Shown: positions 8,706 through 17,511, numbered from the stretch's first letter. The stretch is DNA of 64,000 nucleotides from JBNPEO01 sp050490315 (GCF_050490315.1 NZ_JBNPEO010000011.1:1-64000), one strand, 5' to 3'. The notes: a model not told the origin generated them from the sequence alone. Translations and numbers: made by a program.

Positions 8706-8870
8706 CTACTCTTCGTCGCCCTTGTCCCACGCTTCATTGCGGGCCTTCACTTTTTCAAGGGCGTGCTCGGCTTCTGCCCGAGTACCGTAGGGCCCAATCA
8801 ACTGGGACCAATCGGATTGTGCGTCTTCTTCCACTTCGTGGGTGTTCACGTTGTACCAAAACTCGGCCAT
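8706..8870 (-). CDS. small acidic conserved protein, 54 residues, SPOR/methionine-aminopeptidase-adjacent type
   Basis: Minus-strand reading frame from ATG 8870, with GGAG 6 bases upstream, to TAG 8706. It begins MAEFWYNVNTHEVEEDAQSD; the middle reads LIGPYGTRAEAEHALEKVKA and the end KGDEE. A short aromatic strand (FWYNVNT) followed by GPYGTRAEAEHALE resembles the SPOR-like small proteins common in actinobacteria; function unknown. It lies convergent to panB, whose stop is 5 bases away, and divergent from map. The good ribosome-binding site and protein-like composition support it as a real gene. Confidence 0.75.
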   Translation of the reverse strand: MAEFWYNVNTHEVEEDAQSDWSQLIGPYGTRAEAEHALEKVKARNEAWDKGDEE

Positions 8871-8908
8871 GACTACTCCAATCGATCGGTTACTGCGGTT
8901 CTGCCCGC

Positions 8909-8914
8909 TAGACT
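8909..8914 (+). promoter_or_regulatory. candidate -10 element for leaderless map mRNA
   Basis: TAGACT matches TANNNT and lies exactly 6 bases before the ATG of map (8921). No Shine-Dalgarno sequence precedes that ATG. A -35 box is not clear. Confidence 0.4.
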
Positions 8915-8920
8915 CAATCT

Positions 8921-9799
8921 ATGCCTTCTCTGACTTCCTTTGCACCTATCGGCACGCTCAGCAAAGGGCAAGTTGCGCCCATACTGCCCGTCCCTGGGTC
9001 CATTGCGCGCCCGGAATATGTTGGCAAATCTAGTCCTGCGCCGTTCACCGGTTCTGAGATTAAATCCGCAGAGACCATCGAAAAAATTCGAATTGCGTCC
9101 AAGATCGCGGCCCAGGCAATTGTTGCCGTGGGGGAAGCGATCAAGCCCGGCGTCACCACCGATTCACTGGACCGCGTGGGCCACGAGTTCCTACTCGATC
9201 ACCAGGCCTACCCCTCCACTCTGGGCTACCGCGGGTTCCCGAAATCTGTGTGCACTTCTGTCAACGAGGTGATCTGCCACGGCATCCCTGACACCACGGT
9301 GCTCCAGGATGGCGACATCATCAATATCGACATCACAGCTTTCATTGGCGGCGTGCACGGCGACACCAATTACACCTTCTTGGTAGGCGACGTTGATGAA
9401 GAATCCAGATTGCTTGTGGAACGGACTCAAGAGTCCCTCAACCGTGCCATCAAAGCGGTGGCTCCTGGCCGGGAGATCAACGTGATCGGCCGGGCGATCG
9501 AATCTTATGCAAAGCGTTTTGGTTACGGAGTGGTCCGCGATTTCACCGGCCATGGTGTGGGCGAAGCGTTCCACAGCGGCCTGATCATTCCTCATTATGA
9601 CGCAGCGCCCGCCTACAACACTGTGATGGAACCGGGAATGACGTTTACTATTGAGCCGATGCTGACCCTGGGTACCATCCAGTGGGACATGTGGTCCGAT
9701 GATTGGACAGTCCTTACCAAGGATCGCAAACGTACCGCACAGTTTGAGCACACCCTTGTTGTTACCCAGGATGGCGCGGAAGTTCTTACGCTCCCCTAA
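8921..9799 (+). CDS. map: methionine aminopeptidase, type I with N-terminal extension
   Basis: 292 residues. The metal ligands of the pita-bread fold are visible: the two Asp in IINIDITAFIGGVHGDTNYTF, His in GHGVGEAFH, Glu in FTIEPML and Glu in AQFEHT. It removes the initiator Met from nascent proteins. The N-terminal extension of about 50 residues, with a Pro-rich start and RPEYVGK, is the type 1c arrangement of actinobacterial MapB, thought to dock on the ribosome. It is divergent from the 54-residue gene, and the ATG appears leaderless. Confidence 0.93.
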   Translation: MPSLTSFAPIGTLSKGQVAPILPVPGSIARPEYVGKSSPAPFTGSEIKSAETIEKIRIASKIAAQAIVAVGEAIKPGVTTDSLDRVGHEFLLDHQAYPSTLGYRGFPKSVCTSVNEVICHGIPDTTVLQDGDIINIDITAFIGGVHGDTNYTFLVGDVDEESRLLVERTQESLNRAIKAVAPGREINVIGRAIESYAKRFGYGVVRDFTGHGVGEAFHSGLIIPHYDAAPAYNTVMEPGMTFTIEPMLTLGTIQWDMWSDDWTVLTKDRKRTAQFEHTLVVTQDGAEVLTLP

Positions 9800-9858
9800 T
9801 CCGCACCATCGCACACCGTTTGCCCATGGCGAAGTCCGCCTGCAGAGAAGGAACTGAC

Positions 9859-10662
9859 GTGTCTAAGAAGGACGAGAAGAGCAAGAACCACGCCCAGGTG
9901 ATCGGTATCGACATCGGAGGTACCGGAATCAAGGGTGGCATCGTCAACCTGAAGGACGGCGAGTTGGTGGGCGAACGTTTCCGCATCCCCACTCCTCAGC
10001 CTGCCACCCCTGAAGCTGTTGCTGAGGTTGTTGCTCAGATTGTTGAAGAGTTGTCTTCTCGCAAAGGTGCGCCGGCCAAAGACACCCCAGTGGGCGTGAC
10101 ATTCCCGGGTATCATTCAGCACGGTGTGTGCTGGTCTGCTGCCAACGTGGATAAGTCCTGGATTGGCACCGACATTGATGCCCTCTTCACCGAACATTTG
10201 GGACGTCCAGTCGAGGTAGTGAACGACGCCGATGCGGCCGGAATCGCGGAGGCTCGCTATGGCGCGGGCAAAGGCGTAGATGGCACGGTTTTGGTGATCA
10301 CTTTGGGCACCGGTATTGGTTCGGCCTTTATTTTCAACGGTCGCTTAGTTCCGAACGCTGAGTTGGGACACTTGGAAATCGACGGGCACGACGCCGAGTC
10401 CAAGGCTTCCGCTGTGGCTCGCGAACGCGACGGGCTGAGCTGGGAAGAATACAGTGTTCTGTTGCAGCGCTACTTCTCCCACGTTGAGTTCTTGTTCTCC
10501 CCTGAACTCTTTATTGTGGGTGGCGGCATTTCCAAGCGCGCTGACGAGTACTTGCCGCACATGAAGTTGCGCACCAAGATTGTCCCTGCCGAGCTGAAGA
10601 ATGAGGCAGGCATTGTGGGCGCAGCACTTCAGATTGCTTTGCAGCACAAACTAACCAAGTAG
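9859..10662 (+). CDS. ppgK: polyphosphate glucokinase (ROK family)
   Basis: 267 residues from a GTG at 9859, with AGAAGGA upstream; an in-frame ATG at 9820 would overlap the map 3' region and lacks a site. IGIDIGGTGIKGGIV is the ATP/polyphosphate-binding P-loop, GVTFPGIIQHG the hinge, NDADAAGIAEARYG the catalytic Asp region, and VLVITLGTGIGSAFIFNG the second phosphate motif. The ROK zinc motif CxCGxxGC is missing, as in PpgK. It phosphorylates glucose with polyphosphate or ATP. A second glucokinase of the zinc-containing ROK type is at 50599-51663. Confidence 0.92.
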   Translation: MSKKDEKSKNHAQVIGIDIGGTGIKGGIVNLKDGELVGERFRIPTPQPATPEAVAEVVAQIVEELSSRKGAPAKDTPVGVTFPGIIQHGVCWSAANVDKSWIGTDIDALFTEHLGRPVEVVNDADAAGIAEARYGAGKGVDGTVLVITLGTGIGSAFIFNGRLVPNAELGHLEIDGHDAESKASAVARERDGLSWEEYSVLLQRYFSHVEFLFSPELFIVGGGISKRADEYLPHMKLRTKIVPAELKNEAGIVGAALQIALQHKLTK

Positions 10663-10671
10663 ATTTTGGTG

Positions 10672-10711
10672 CCGGTGGTGGCGGCGGCTTCCCCTCCGCG
10701 GCCACCACCGG
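10672..10711. terminator. hairpin between convergent ppgK and nrdR
   Basis: A 16-base arm (10672-10687) pairs with 10696-10711 with one mismatch around an 8-base loop. It is very GC-rich, lies 9 bases after the ppgK stop and 9 bases after the nrdR stop, and has no T-tract. Probable bidirectional terminator. Confidence 0.7.
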
Positions 10712-10720
10712 AGTCTAGAG

Positions 10721-11212
10721 TTACTCGATTTTCTGAGCAGCAGCGCTGGAAGTTGCTGATGATGGCACAGCTTCCCGCCGCAATTTTGCGATGGCTTTTT
10801 CGAAGTCCTCGAGCGAATCAAAAGCTTGATACACACTCGCGAAGCGCAAGTAGGCCACTTCGTCGAGTTTCTGCAGCGGCCCAAGGATCTCCAGGCCTAC
10901 CTCATGCGCTTCGATCTCAGCAGCACCACTAGCACGAATGTTTTCTTCAACTTCCTGCGCCAGCATAGCCAGATCATCTTCAGTCACCGGCCGGCCTTGG
11001 CAAGCCTTGCGGACACCGTTGATGACCTTGATGCGACTAAAGGGTTCGCCCACGCCTGAGCGTTTGATCACTGACAGGCTGGTGGTTTCCACCGTGCTGA
11101 AGCGCCGTCCACATTCAGGGCATTGCCGGCGCCTGCGGATCGCTGAGCCGTCATCGGCAATACGGCTGTCCACCACTCGAGAATCGGGGTTACGGCAGTA
11201 AGGACAATACAT
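10721..11212 (-). CDS. nrdR: ribonucleotide reductase transcriptional repressor NrdR
   Basis: 163 residues. An N-terminal zinc ribbon (MYCPYCRNPDSRVVDSR, then CPECGRRFSTVE) is followed by an ATP-cone domain (about 46-136; VIKRSGVGEPFSRIKVINGV). NrdR binds paired NrdR boxes when loaded with ATP/dATP and represses ribonucleotide reductase genes. No nrd structural gene is in the window; the paired box in front of nrdR itself (11298-11341) suggests autoregulation. The C-terminal tail is Ser/Ala-rich and probably disordered. Confidence 0.96.
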   Translation of the reverse strand: MYCPYCRNPDSRVVDSRIADDGSAIRRRRQCPECGRRFSTVETTSLSVIKRSGVGEPFSRIKVINGVRKACQGRPVTEDDLAMLAQEVEENIRASGAAEIEAHEVGLEILGPLQKLDEVAYLRFASVYQAFDSLEDFEKAIAKLRREAVPSSATSSAAAQKIE

Positions 11213-11297
11213 CCGGGGCTCCCCTCATCATGCGATTCCTCGTGGGTTCGACTGCAGGAAAACTAGCAGCTAGATCGTGATTCCGACCCAGTCTACG

Positions 11298-11341
11298 ACT
11301 ACATGTGGTCAAATTACAAGGATGTTATTACTACATGTAGT
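11298..11341 (-). promoter_or_regulatory. paired NrdR boxes upstream of nrdR
   Basis: Two palindromes: ACTACATGTGGT centred at 11303.5 and the perfect ACTACATGTAGT centred at 11335.5. Their centres are 32 bp apart, three helical turns, the hallmark spacing of NrdR box pairs. They lie 86-130 bp upstream of the nrdR start, and the distal box abuts the hisD stop codon. Binding by NrdR is inferred from sequence and neighbour. Confidence 0.8.
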
Positions 11342-11343
11342 GG

Positions 11344-12744
11344 TTACGAAGGCTGCAGGTCAGTGAAGCGAATGGCCACCGCATCGCCATGGGCTGGCAG
11401 GTTCTCAGCGCGCGACAAATTCACAATGTGCTCGCTAACGGTCTGAAGCGAGGAGCGTTCGTAATTAATCAATTGAACCGAACGCATAAACGTTGTGACA
11501 TTCAATCCCGAGGAAAACGCCGCCGTGCCGCTAGTTGGCAAAACGTGGTTGGAACCGGCGCAGTAATCACCCAGGCTGACAGGGCTGTACTCCCCCACAA
11601 AGATGGCCCCAGCGTTGACAATTCGAGTGGCAACGTGTGGTGCGTCCGCTGTCATAATCTCCAAGTGCTCTGCGGCGTAAGCGTTGCACACAGCAATGCC
11701 TTGCTCGATGGAATCCACTAAGACCACTCCGGATTGAACCCCGTTCAGGGCAATAACTACACGTTCCCGGTGAGTGGTGGCAGCCACTTGAGCGCGAAGT
11801 TCCTCAGAGACTGCTTGCGCCAACAAAGGCGAGTCAGTAATCAGAACAGCCGCTGCTTTGGGATCGTGTTCTGCCTGACTGACCAAATCTGCCGCAACAA
11901 ACGCTGGGGTTGCGGTTGAATCAGCCAAGATCGCAATCTCAGTGGGCCCGGCCTCAGAATCAATCCCCACGGCCCCCTTCACCAGCCGTTTGGCAGTGGC
12001 AACAAAAATGTTTCCCGGGCCGGTAATAACGTTCACCGGTTCAATCCCATCCCCAGAATCATCGCCGGGCACACCGTACGCAAAAGTGGCGATAGCCTGC
12101 GCGCCGCCAATCGCATACACCTCGGTAATACCCAAGAGTTGCGCAGCCGCCAAAATGGTTGGGTGCGGAAGACCATTGTGATCTTTCTGAGGTGGCGATG
12201 CCAAAGCGATCGACTCTACCCCGGCGGCAAGCGCCGGGACCACGTTCATAATGACTGACGACGGGTAAACAGCCAGGCCACCTGGCACATACAGACCCAC
12301 ACGGCGAACAGGAATCCAGCGATTAGACACCACAGCGCCATTGTCCAGCCGGACGCTGCTGTCTTCTGGCCGCTGCTCGTCCGACACCAGAGTTGCCCGG
12401 CGAATGGACTCTTCCAAGGCTGACCGGACAGCGGGGTCAAGATTTTCCAGTGCACGGTTGAGTTCCTCAACCGGAATGCGCGGGTGACATTGTTCAACTC
12501 CATCAAAGGTTTGGGCGTATCCTCGCAGAGCGCCGAGACCATCACGCTGAACTGAAGCGATAACGTCCCGGACAATCTCTTCCGCCGAGGAAGAATCGTT
12601 GCCGTGGGTCCGCGGTAGGGCTGCCTTGAGCTCAGCAGTGGAGAGAGTCTTCCCCCTCAGATCCAGCATTCGTAGCACCACGTTAGATTCCGGGGTGCCC
12701 TGTGCAGGGTTGGCATCGGTCGCTTTGAAGGGCTGTGTAGTCAC
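11344..12744 (-). CDS. hisD: histidinol dehydrogenase
   Basis: 466 residues. Family signatures: RRVGLYVPGGLAVYPSSVIMNVVPALAAGV, VYAIGGAQAIATFAYG, VDVI-type segment EPVNVITGPGNIFVATAKR, GIDSEAGPTEIAILAD, SQAEHDPKA and AEHLEIM, then GDYCAGSNHVLPT. It oxidises L-histidinol to histidine in two NAD-dependent steps. Start is uncertain: the GTG at 12744 adds about 22 residues before the conserved LRMLDLRGKTLS, and a GTG immediately before LRML, with GGAA upstream, is an alternative. No other his gene is adjacent. Confidence 0.95.
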   Translation of the reverse strand: MTTQPFKATDANPAQGTPESNVVLRMLDLRGKTLSTAELKAALPRTHGNDSSSAEEIVRDVIASVQRDGLGALRGYAQTFDGVEQCHPRIPVEELNRALENLDPAVRSALEESIRRATLVSDEQRPEDSSVRLDNGAVVSNRWIPVRRVGLYVPGGLAVYPSSVIMNVVPALAAGVESIALASPPQKDHNGLPHPTILAAAQLLGITEVYAIGGAQAIATFAYGVPGDDSGDGIEPVNVITGPGNIFVATAKRLVKGAVGIDSEAGPTEIAILADSTATPAFVAADLVSQAEHDPKAAAVLITDSPLLAQAVSEELRAQVAATTHRERVVIALNGVQSGVVLVDSIEQGIAVCNAYAAEHLEIMTADAPHVATRIVNAGAIFVGEYSPVSLGDYCAGSNHVLPTSGTAAFSSGLNVTTFMRSVQLINYERSSLQTVSEHIVNLSRAENLPAHGDAVAIRFTDLQPS

Positions 12745-12767
12745 CGCACCATTTTAGCTGGATTCTT

Positions 12768-13319
12768 CTAGCTCACCGGCGCTCGGCGTACTAGGCTCAC
12801 CAAGGACATACCACAGAGCATCACCGCTAGTGCACCCGGCCACGCGGTCAACAACGCCCACGAGCGCAGTGTGAAGTTCACCCCTGAGCCGGCAGGTGCA
12901 CTCGTCAGCGGAACCCAAAAATAACCCAGCAACTGGCCTAGCTGCCACGCGATCAGCGAAGCCAAACAAGCGCCAACAATCAACGCCAAGAAAAGCGGCG
13001 AAGAGGCCCGTCCTGGGGTCCTGAAAAACACAACTAGAGCCACAATAATGCCCGCACCTACACCCACCGCCCCAAAAACAAGGTCTCTCGGGAACCACTG
13101 CATGGGATCCGCCGCGTCGCCCAGTATGCGGCCGCCCGGGGCCAAAAGCCACCACAACACGGCAGCCGGCAAGCCCAAAACCGAGGTGAGGGCCACGCTC
13201 TTGGCAAGTACCGTCGTCGAACGTTGCTCCCCTATAGGTGAGTTGCCAGCCAGCTTGCGCGCCGCCCATCGGGAAGTAGTCTGCGTGTTCTCGGGGCTCC
13301 ATCCGGGCTGTTGACTCAT
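12768..13319 (-). CDS. multi-pass membrane protein of unknown function
   Basis: 183 residues with four likely membrane segments: VALTSVLGLPAAVLWWLLA, LVFGAVGVGAGIIVALVVFF, LFLALIVGACLASLIAW and the C-terminal LLTAWPGALAVMLCGMSLV. The N-terminal 40 residues are hydrophilic. The loop between segments 1 and 2 contains PMQWFPRDLVFGAVG, a pattern I recall from small actinobacterial integral membrane proteins next to hisD, but I assign no function. It ends 23 bases before the hisD start on the same strand, so the two may be co-transcribed. An overlapping frame (12754-13302) is Cys/Arg-rich and not protein-like. Confidence 0.75.
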   Translation of the reverse strand: MSQQPGWSPENTQTTSRWAARKLAGNSPIGEQRSTTVLAKSVALTSVLGLPAAVLWWLLAPGGRILGDAADPMQWFPRDLVFGAVGVGAGIIVALVVFFRTPGRASSPLFLALIVGACLASLIAWQLGQLLGYFWVPLTSAPAGSGVNFTLRSWALLTAWPGALAVMLCGMSLVSLVRRAPVS

Positions 13320-13447
13320 GAAGTAAACATTAACAACAACTTCACCCTAGGCAACAAAAACTCTTGCTTTCTTGCCCTCGGCATTACTGTGAAAGCGTTC
13401 AGTGAAAGCAGACCGTATGGCTGCACGAACCTAGGAGTAGGACCACC

Positions 13448-13948
13448 ATGACTGCCGAAGAACCAGCCTTCGAAGAAACGTTTAAGGAAATGTTTCGCCG
13501 CCATGCCGCTGGGGTGGCCATCATCACGGCAATGCATCAGGATCTCCCTTACGGGTTCACTGCAACATCGGTAGCATCGCTCTCCGCAAAACCACCACGC
13601 TTCACCTTCAACATGGCTCGGACCTCAAGCTCGTGGCCGGCCGTGGCCAACTCTGACTACATCGGATTGCACATGCTGGGCCTGGACAATCAAGCATTGG
13701 CTGACAGGTTTGCACGCACCAAGGATCGCTTCGGCGGTGATCATTGGGAGCTTGGGCCACACAATGTGCCGGTGCTCAAAGACGTCTCCGGGTGGCTGAT
13801 CGGAAAAATCCAAACCCGCTTGTCCTTTGAGAACAACGCAGTGATTGTTGTCGAGGTTGTTGGTGGAACAGTGGGGCAGGCCGGGACTCCGCTGTTGTAT
13901 CACGGCGGAAAATACTCTCAACCCACCCCTTTGGACTACGAGATCTAG
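13448..13948 (+). CDS. flavin reductase-like (FMN-binding split-barrel) protein
   Basis: 166 residues, with GGAG-type site before the ATG. The flavin reductase domain is seen as FRRHAAGVAIITAM, YGFTATSVASLSAKPPRFTFNM, SSSWPAVANSDYIGLHML and FARTKDRFGGDHWE. Such proteins reduce FMN/FAD with NAD(P)H for partner monooxygenases, or bind flavin for other roles; no monooxygenase is adjacent. Its stop codon overlaps the dnaE stop on the opposite strand (CTAG, 13945-13948), so the two genes are tail-to-tail with no space for a terminator. Confidence 0.88.
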   Translation: MTAEEPAFEETFKEMFRRHAAGVAIITAMHQDLPYGFTATSVASLSAKPPRFTFNMARTSSSWPAVANSDYIGLHMLGLDNQALADRFARTKDRFGGDHWELGPHNVPVLKDVSGWLIGKIQTRLSFENNAVIVVEVVGGTVGQAGTPLLYHGGKYSQPTPLDYEI

Positions 13949-16900
13949 GCGTCCAAGCAGGCTGGCCCCAAAAGAACTTTGAGATCCCCAAAAAGAGATG
14001 GGGAAGGTTCAACACGCAAATGTGCACCAAGCTTCATCACCTCCACCATCCGGGTACCACTGAGCCGAAGCTGAACCTCGCTGGTACCGGGGTGGTTTCG
14101 AAGAACGTCGCCCAGCTCCGTAACAACAGCCTCGGTGGCCTTGTGCGTGGGCATAGAAATCACCACCGGACCATTCAATCCCTCGCTCAGATCCGGGACG
14201 GAAAGCTCCATACAGTTCAGCGTGATTGCACCGTCATCCCGGCGCTGCAGGCGGCCCTTAATCACCACAATGAGGTCCTCAGCCAGTACCGATGCAATTG
14301 GCCCGTAGACCTGGCCAAAGAACATCACCTCAATGGAGGCGCCCAAGTCCTCAACCTCAGCGCGGGCATAGGCGTTACCGCTAGCCTTAGCGATTCTGCG
14401 GCTGAGTGAGGTGATCATCCCGGCAATGGTGACAATGGCGCCGTCGTGCGGTCCATCCTCGCTCAAAAGCGAGGCAACGCTGTGCTCTGAATGCTGGGTA
14501 AGAATTCCTTCAAGGCCCTGCAAGGGGTGATCCGAGACGTAAAGCCCCAGCATGTCCCGTTCAAACGCGAGCTTGTCTTTTTTCTCCCACTCGGGCAAGT
14601 CCGGGATTTCGGTGGTCAATGAGGACTCAGATTCTTGGTCCTCGATCCCGGCAAAGAGATCAAACTGCCCAATAGCTTCGTTGCGTTTGAGCGTAATGAC
14701 TGCATCAATCGCTTCTTCGTGAATCATGGCCAGCGGGCGGCGTTTGTGACCCAATGAATCAAAGGCTCCAGCCTTGATCAGGGATTCAATGGTGCGCTTG
14801 TTACACACCACAGCCGGGACCTTCATCAAAAAGTCCTTGAAGTTTTGGTACGGCTCTTTCTCTTCGCGAGTGGAGACAATGGCATCCACCGCGTTGGCGC
14901 CCACGTTACGAATTGCACCCATCCCAAAACGGATATCTTCGCCTACAGGGGTGAAGTTCAAGGACGAATCGTTGACGTCCGGCGGCAACACAGTGATGCC
15001 CATACGCCGGCACTCGTTCAAGTACATGGCTGACTTATCTTTGTCATCGCCCACAGAGGTGAGCAGCGCTGCCATGTATTCCGGCGCAAAGTGTGCCTTG
15101 AGGTAAGCCGTCCAGTAAGACACCAGCCCGTAGGCGGCAGAGTGAGCTTTGTTAAAGGCGTAGTCGGAGAACGGGAGCAGGATGTCCCACAGCGACTTGA
15201 TAGCGGCCTCAGAGAAGCCGTTAGCGATCATGCCTCCGTGGAAGCCCTCGTACTGTTTGTCCAGCTCTGACTTCTTCTTTTTACCCATGGCGCGGCGCAA
15301 AATATCTGCTTGCCCAAGGGTGAAGCCTGCAACCTTTTGAGCAATGGCCATAACCTGCTCTTGGTAGACAATCAGGCCATATGTGGTGCCCAAAATCTCC
15401 GCCAGTGGCTCTTCAAGCTGCGGGTGGATCGGAGTGACCTCTTGGAGCCCGTTTTTGCGCAAGGCGTAGTTGTTGTGCGAGTTGGCACCCATGGGCCCAG
15501 GACGGTACAACGCAATAACAGCAGAAATATCTTCGAAGTTGTCGGGGCGCATCAGCTTCAATAGCGAACGCATTGGCCCGCCATCGAGCTGGAACACGCC
15601 CAATGTGTCACCACGGGCCAATAGCTTGTACGCCTCGGCATCATCAATGTTGAGCCGTTCCAGGTCCAGCTCAATGCCGCGGTTGGCTTTGATGTTCTCT
15701 AGGGCATCGGAAATGATCGTCAGGTTCCGAAGACCCAAGAAGTCCATCTTGATCAGGCCGAGGCCCTCACTGGTGGGGTAATCAAACTGGGTGATGACCT
15801 GGCCGTCTTGGAAACGGCGCATGATCGGCACTACGTCGATGATGGGGTCCGAGGACATAATCACACCGGCGGCGTGCACACCCCACTGGCGTTTCAGGCC
15901 CTCAATGCCTAGAGCCGTTTCAAAGACCTTGGCAGCTTCCGGATCATTGGCTACGAGTTCGCGGAACTCTCCCGCCTCGCCATAACGCTTGGACTCTGGA
16001 TTCTGGATGTCGCCCAGCGGGATGTCCTTGGCCATCACTGCAGGCGGCAAGGCTTTGGTGAGCTGCTCACCCATGCTGAAGGGGTAACCCAGAACACGTG
16101 AGGAGTCCTTGAGTGCCTGTTTGGTCTTGATGGTTCCGTACGTAACGATCATTGCGACACGCTCATCACCATATTTTTTGGTGACGTAGTCAATTACTTC
16201 TGAACGACGACGATCATCGAAGTCCACGTCAAAGTCAGGCATGGACACGCGCTCCGGGTTCAAAAAGCGCTCAAAGATTAGGCCATGACGCAGCGGGTCT
16301 AGATCGGTAATACGCAGGGCGTAAGCCACCATGGAACCGGCACCTGAACCACGGCCCGGACCTACACGAATACCGTTTTCCTTAGACCAGTTAATGAAGT
16401 CGGCCACCACCAGGAAGTAACCCGGAAAGCCCATTTTGGTAATAACGTCTAGCTCGTAGTCGGCCTGCTTTCGCACCGCCTCGGAGACACCGTCTGGGTA
16501 CCGATAGGCGAGCCCCTTGTCCACCTCTTTGACCAGCCATGAGGTTTCGTCCTCACCTGGCGGGCACGGGAACTTGGGCATGTAGTTGGCGTTGGTGTTA
16601 AACGAGACTTCACACCGCTCGGCAATAAGCAAGGTGTTGTCGCACGCGTCCGGGTGGTCCCGGAACAGCTCCCGCATTTCGCGTGGAGACTTCAAGTAAT
16701 AGCCGCTGCCACTGAAAGCGAAGCGGGATCCACCATTGTCATACGTAGGTTCAAGCAGAGTGGAACCAGATTGGATCGCCAGCAAAGCCTCGTGGGCCTT
16801 AGCATCATGCTCGTGTGTGTAGTGGAGGTCATTGGTGGCCACCAAAGGTATGTCTAGTTCCTTAGCGAGTTTGAGCAGATCTCCCGTCACACGGCGTTCA

Positions 16901-17502
16901 ATGTCCAGACCGTGGTCCATCAGCTCACAGAAATAGTTCTCTTTGCCAAAGATGTCTTGAAACTCTGCAGCGGCCTCTAGAGCTTCCCGGTATTGCCCCA
17001 AGCGCAACCGTGTTTGGACCTCGCCTGAAGGGCATCCAGTGGTGGCGATGAGGCCTTCGGAGTAGGTGCTGAGCAATTCGCGGTCCAGCCGTGGCCACTT
17101 ACCGAAAACAGAATCCAGCGACGCAATGGAAGATGCCCGGAACAGGTTGCGCATACCGGTGTTGTTGTAGCTGAGCAACGTCATGTGGGTGTACGCACCA
17201 CCACCAGAGACGTCGTCGCGGCGCTGGTTCTCTTCACCCCAGCGCACGCGCCCCTTGTCAGTGCGCGCTGTGCCGGGGGTTACGTACGCTTCAACACCAA
17301 TGATGGGCCGGATGCCTTTGTCCGTAGCCCGCTTCCAAAAGTCGTAGGCTCCAAAGAGATACCCGTGATCGGTGGTTGCCAGGGCCGGCATTCCAAGGCG
17401 CTCGGTCTCGTCGAACAACTCCGACAATCGCGCGGCACCGTCCAACATGGAGTACTCGGTGTGGTTGTGGAGATGAACAAACGAGTCATTGCTGGAAGTC
17501 AC
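13945..17502 (-). CDS. dnaE1: DNA polymerase III alpha subunit
   Basis: 1185 residues, the length of the essential actinobacterial replicative polymerase. The N-terminal PHP domain starts FVHLHNHTEYSMLDGAARL and retains its His residues, consistent with proofreading by the PHP domain. The catalytic aspartates are in MPDFDVDFDDRRR, preceded by RVGPGRGSGAGSMVAY. GVHAAGVIMSSDPI, VYQEQVM and FNKAHSAAYGLVSY are conserved polymerase motifs, and a C-terminal OB fold follows. The GTG start begins MTSSNDSFVHL. Downstream of rluD-like, with 9 bases between the genes. Confidence 0.97.
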   Translation of the reverse strand: MTSSNDSFVHLHNHTEYSMLDGAARLSELFDETERLGMPALATTDHGYLFGAYDFWKRATDKGIRPIIGVEAYVTPGTARTDKGRVRWGEENQRRDDVSGGGAYTHMTLLSYNNTGMRNLFRASSIASLDSVFGKWPRLDRELLSTYSEGLIATTGCPSGEVQTRLRLGQYREALEAAAEFQDIFGKENYFCELMDHGLDIERRVTGDLLKLAKELDIPLVATNDLHYTHEHDAKAHEALLAIQSGSTLLEPTYDNGGSRFAFSGSGYYLKSPREMRELFRDHPDACDNTLLIAERCEVSFNTNANYMPKFPCPPGEDETSWLVKEVDKGLAYRYPDGVSEAVRKQADYELDVITKMGFPGYFLVVADFINWSKENGIRVGPGRGSGAGSMVAYALRITDLDPLRHGLIFERFLNPERVSMPDFDVDFDDRRRSEVIDYVTKKYGDERVAMIVTYGTIKTKQALKDSSRVLGYPFSMGEQLTKALPPAVMAKDIPLGDIQNPESKRYGEAGEFRELVANDPEAAKVFETALGIEGLKRQWGVHAAGVIMSSDPIIDVVPIMRRFQDGQVITQFDYPTSEGLGLIKMDFLGLRNLTIISDALENIKANRGIELDLERLNIDDAEAYKLLARGDTLGVFQLDGGPMRSLLKLMRPDNFEDISAVIALYRPGPMGANSHNNYALRKNGLQEVTPIHPQLEEPLAEILGTTYGLIVYQEQVMAIAQKVAGFTLGQADILRRAMGKKKKSELDKQYEGFHGGMIANGFSEAAIKSLWDILLPFSDYAFNKAHSAAYGLVSYWTAYLKAHFAPEYMAALLTSVGDDKDKSAMYLNECRRMGITVLPPDVNDSSLNFTPVGEDIRFGMGAIRNVGANAVDAIVSTREEKEPYQNFKDFLMKVPAVVCNKRTIESLIKAGAFDSLGHKRRPLAMIHEEAIDAVITLKRNEAIGQFDLFAGIEDQESESSLTTEIPDLPEWEKKDKLAFERDMLGLYVSDHPLQGLEGILTQHSEHSVASLLSEDGPHDGAIVTIAGMITSLSRRIAKASGNAYARAEVEDLGASIEVMFFGQVYGPIASVLAEDLIVVIKGRLQRRDDGAITLNCMELSVPDLSEGLNGPVVISMPTHKATEAVVTELGDVLRNHPGTSEVQLRLSGTRMVEVMKLGAHLRVEPSPSLFGDLKVLLGPACLDA

Positions 17503-17511
17503 CCAGCTATT

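Noticed and set aside
12754..13302. 182-codon open frame overlapping the membrane protein gene on the same strand
   Set aside because: Composition is Gly/Cys/Arg/His-rich without family signals, whereas the other frame gives clear membrane helices; it also overlaps the neighbour fully.
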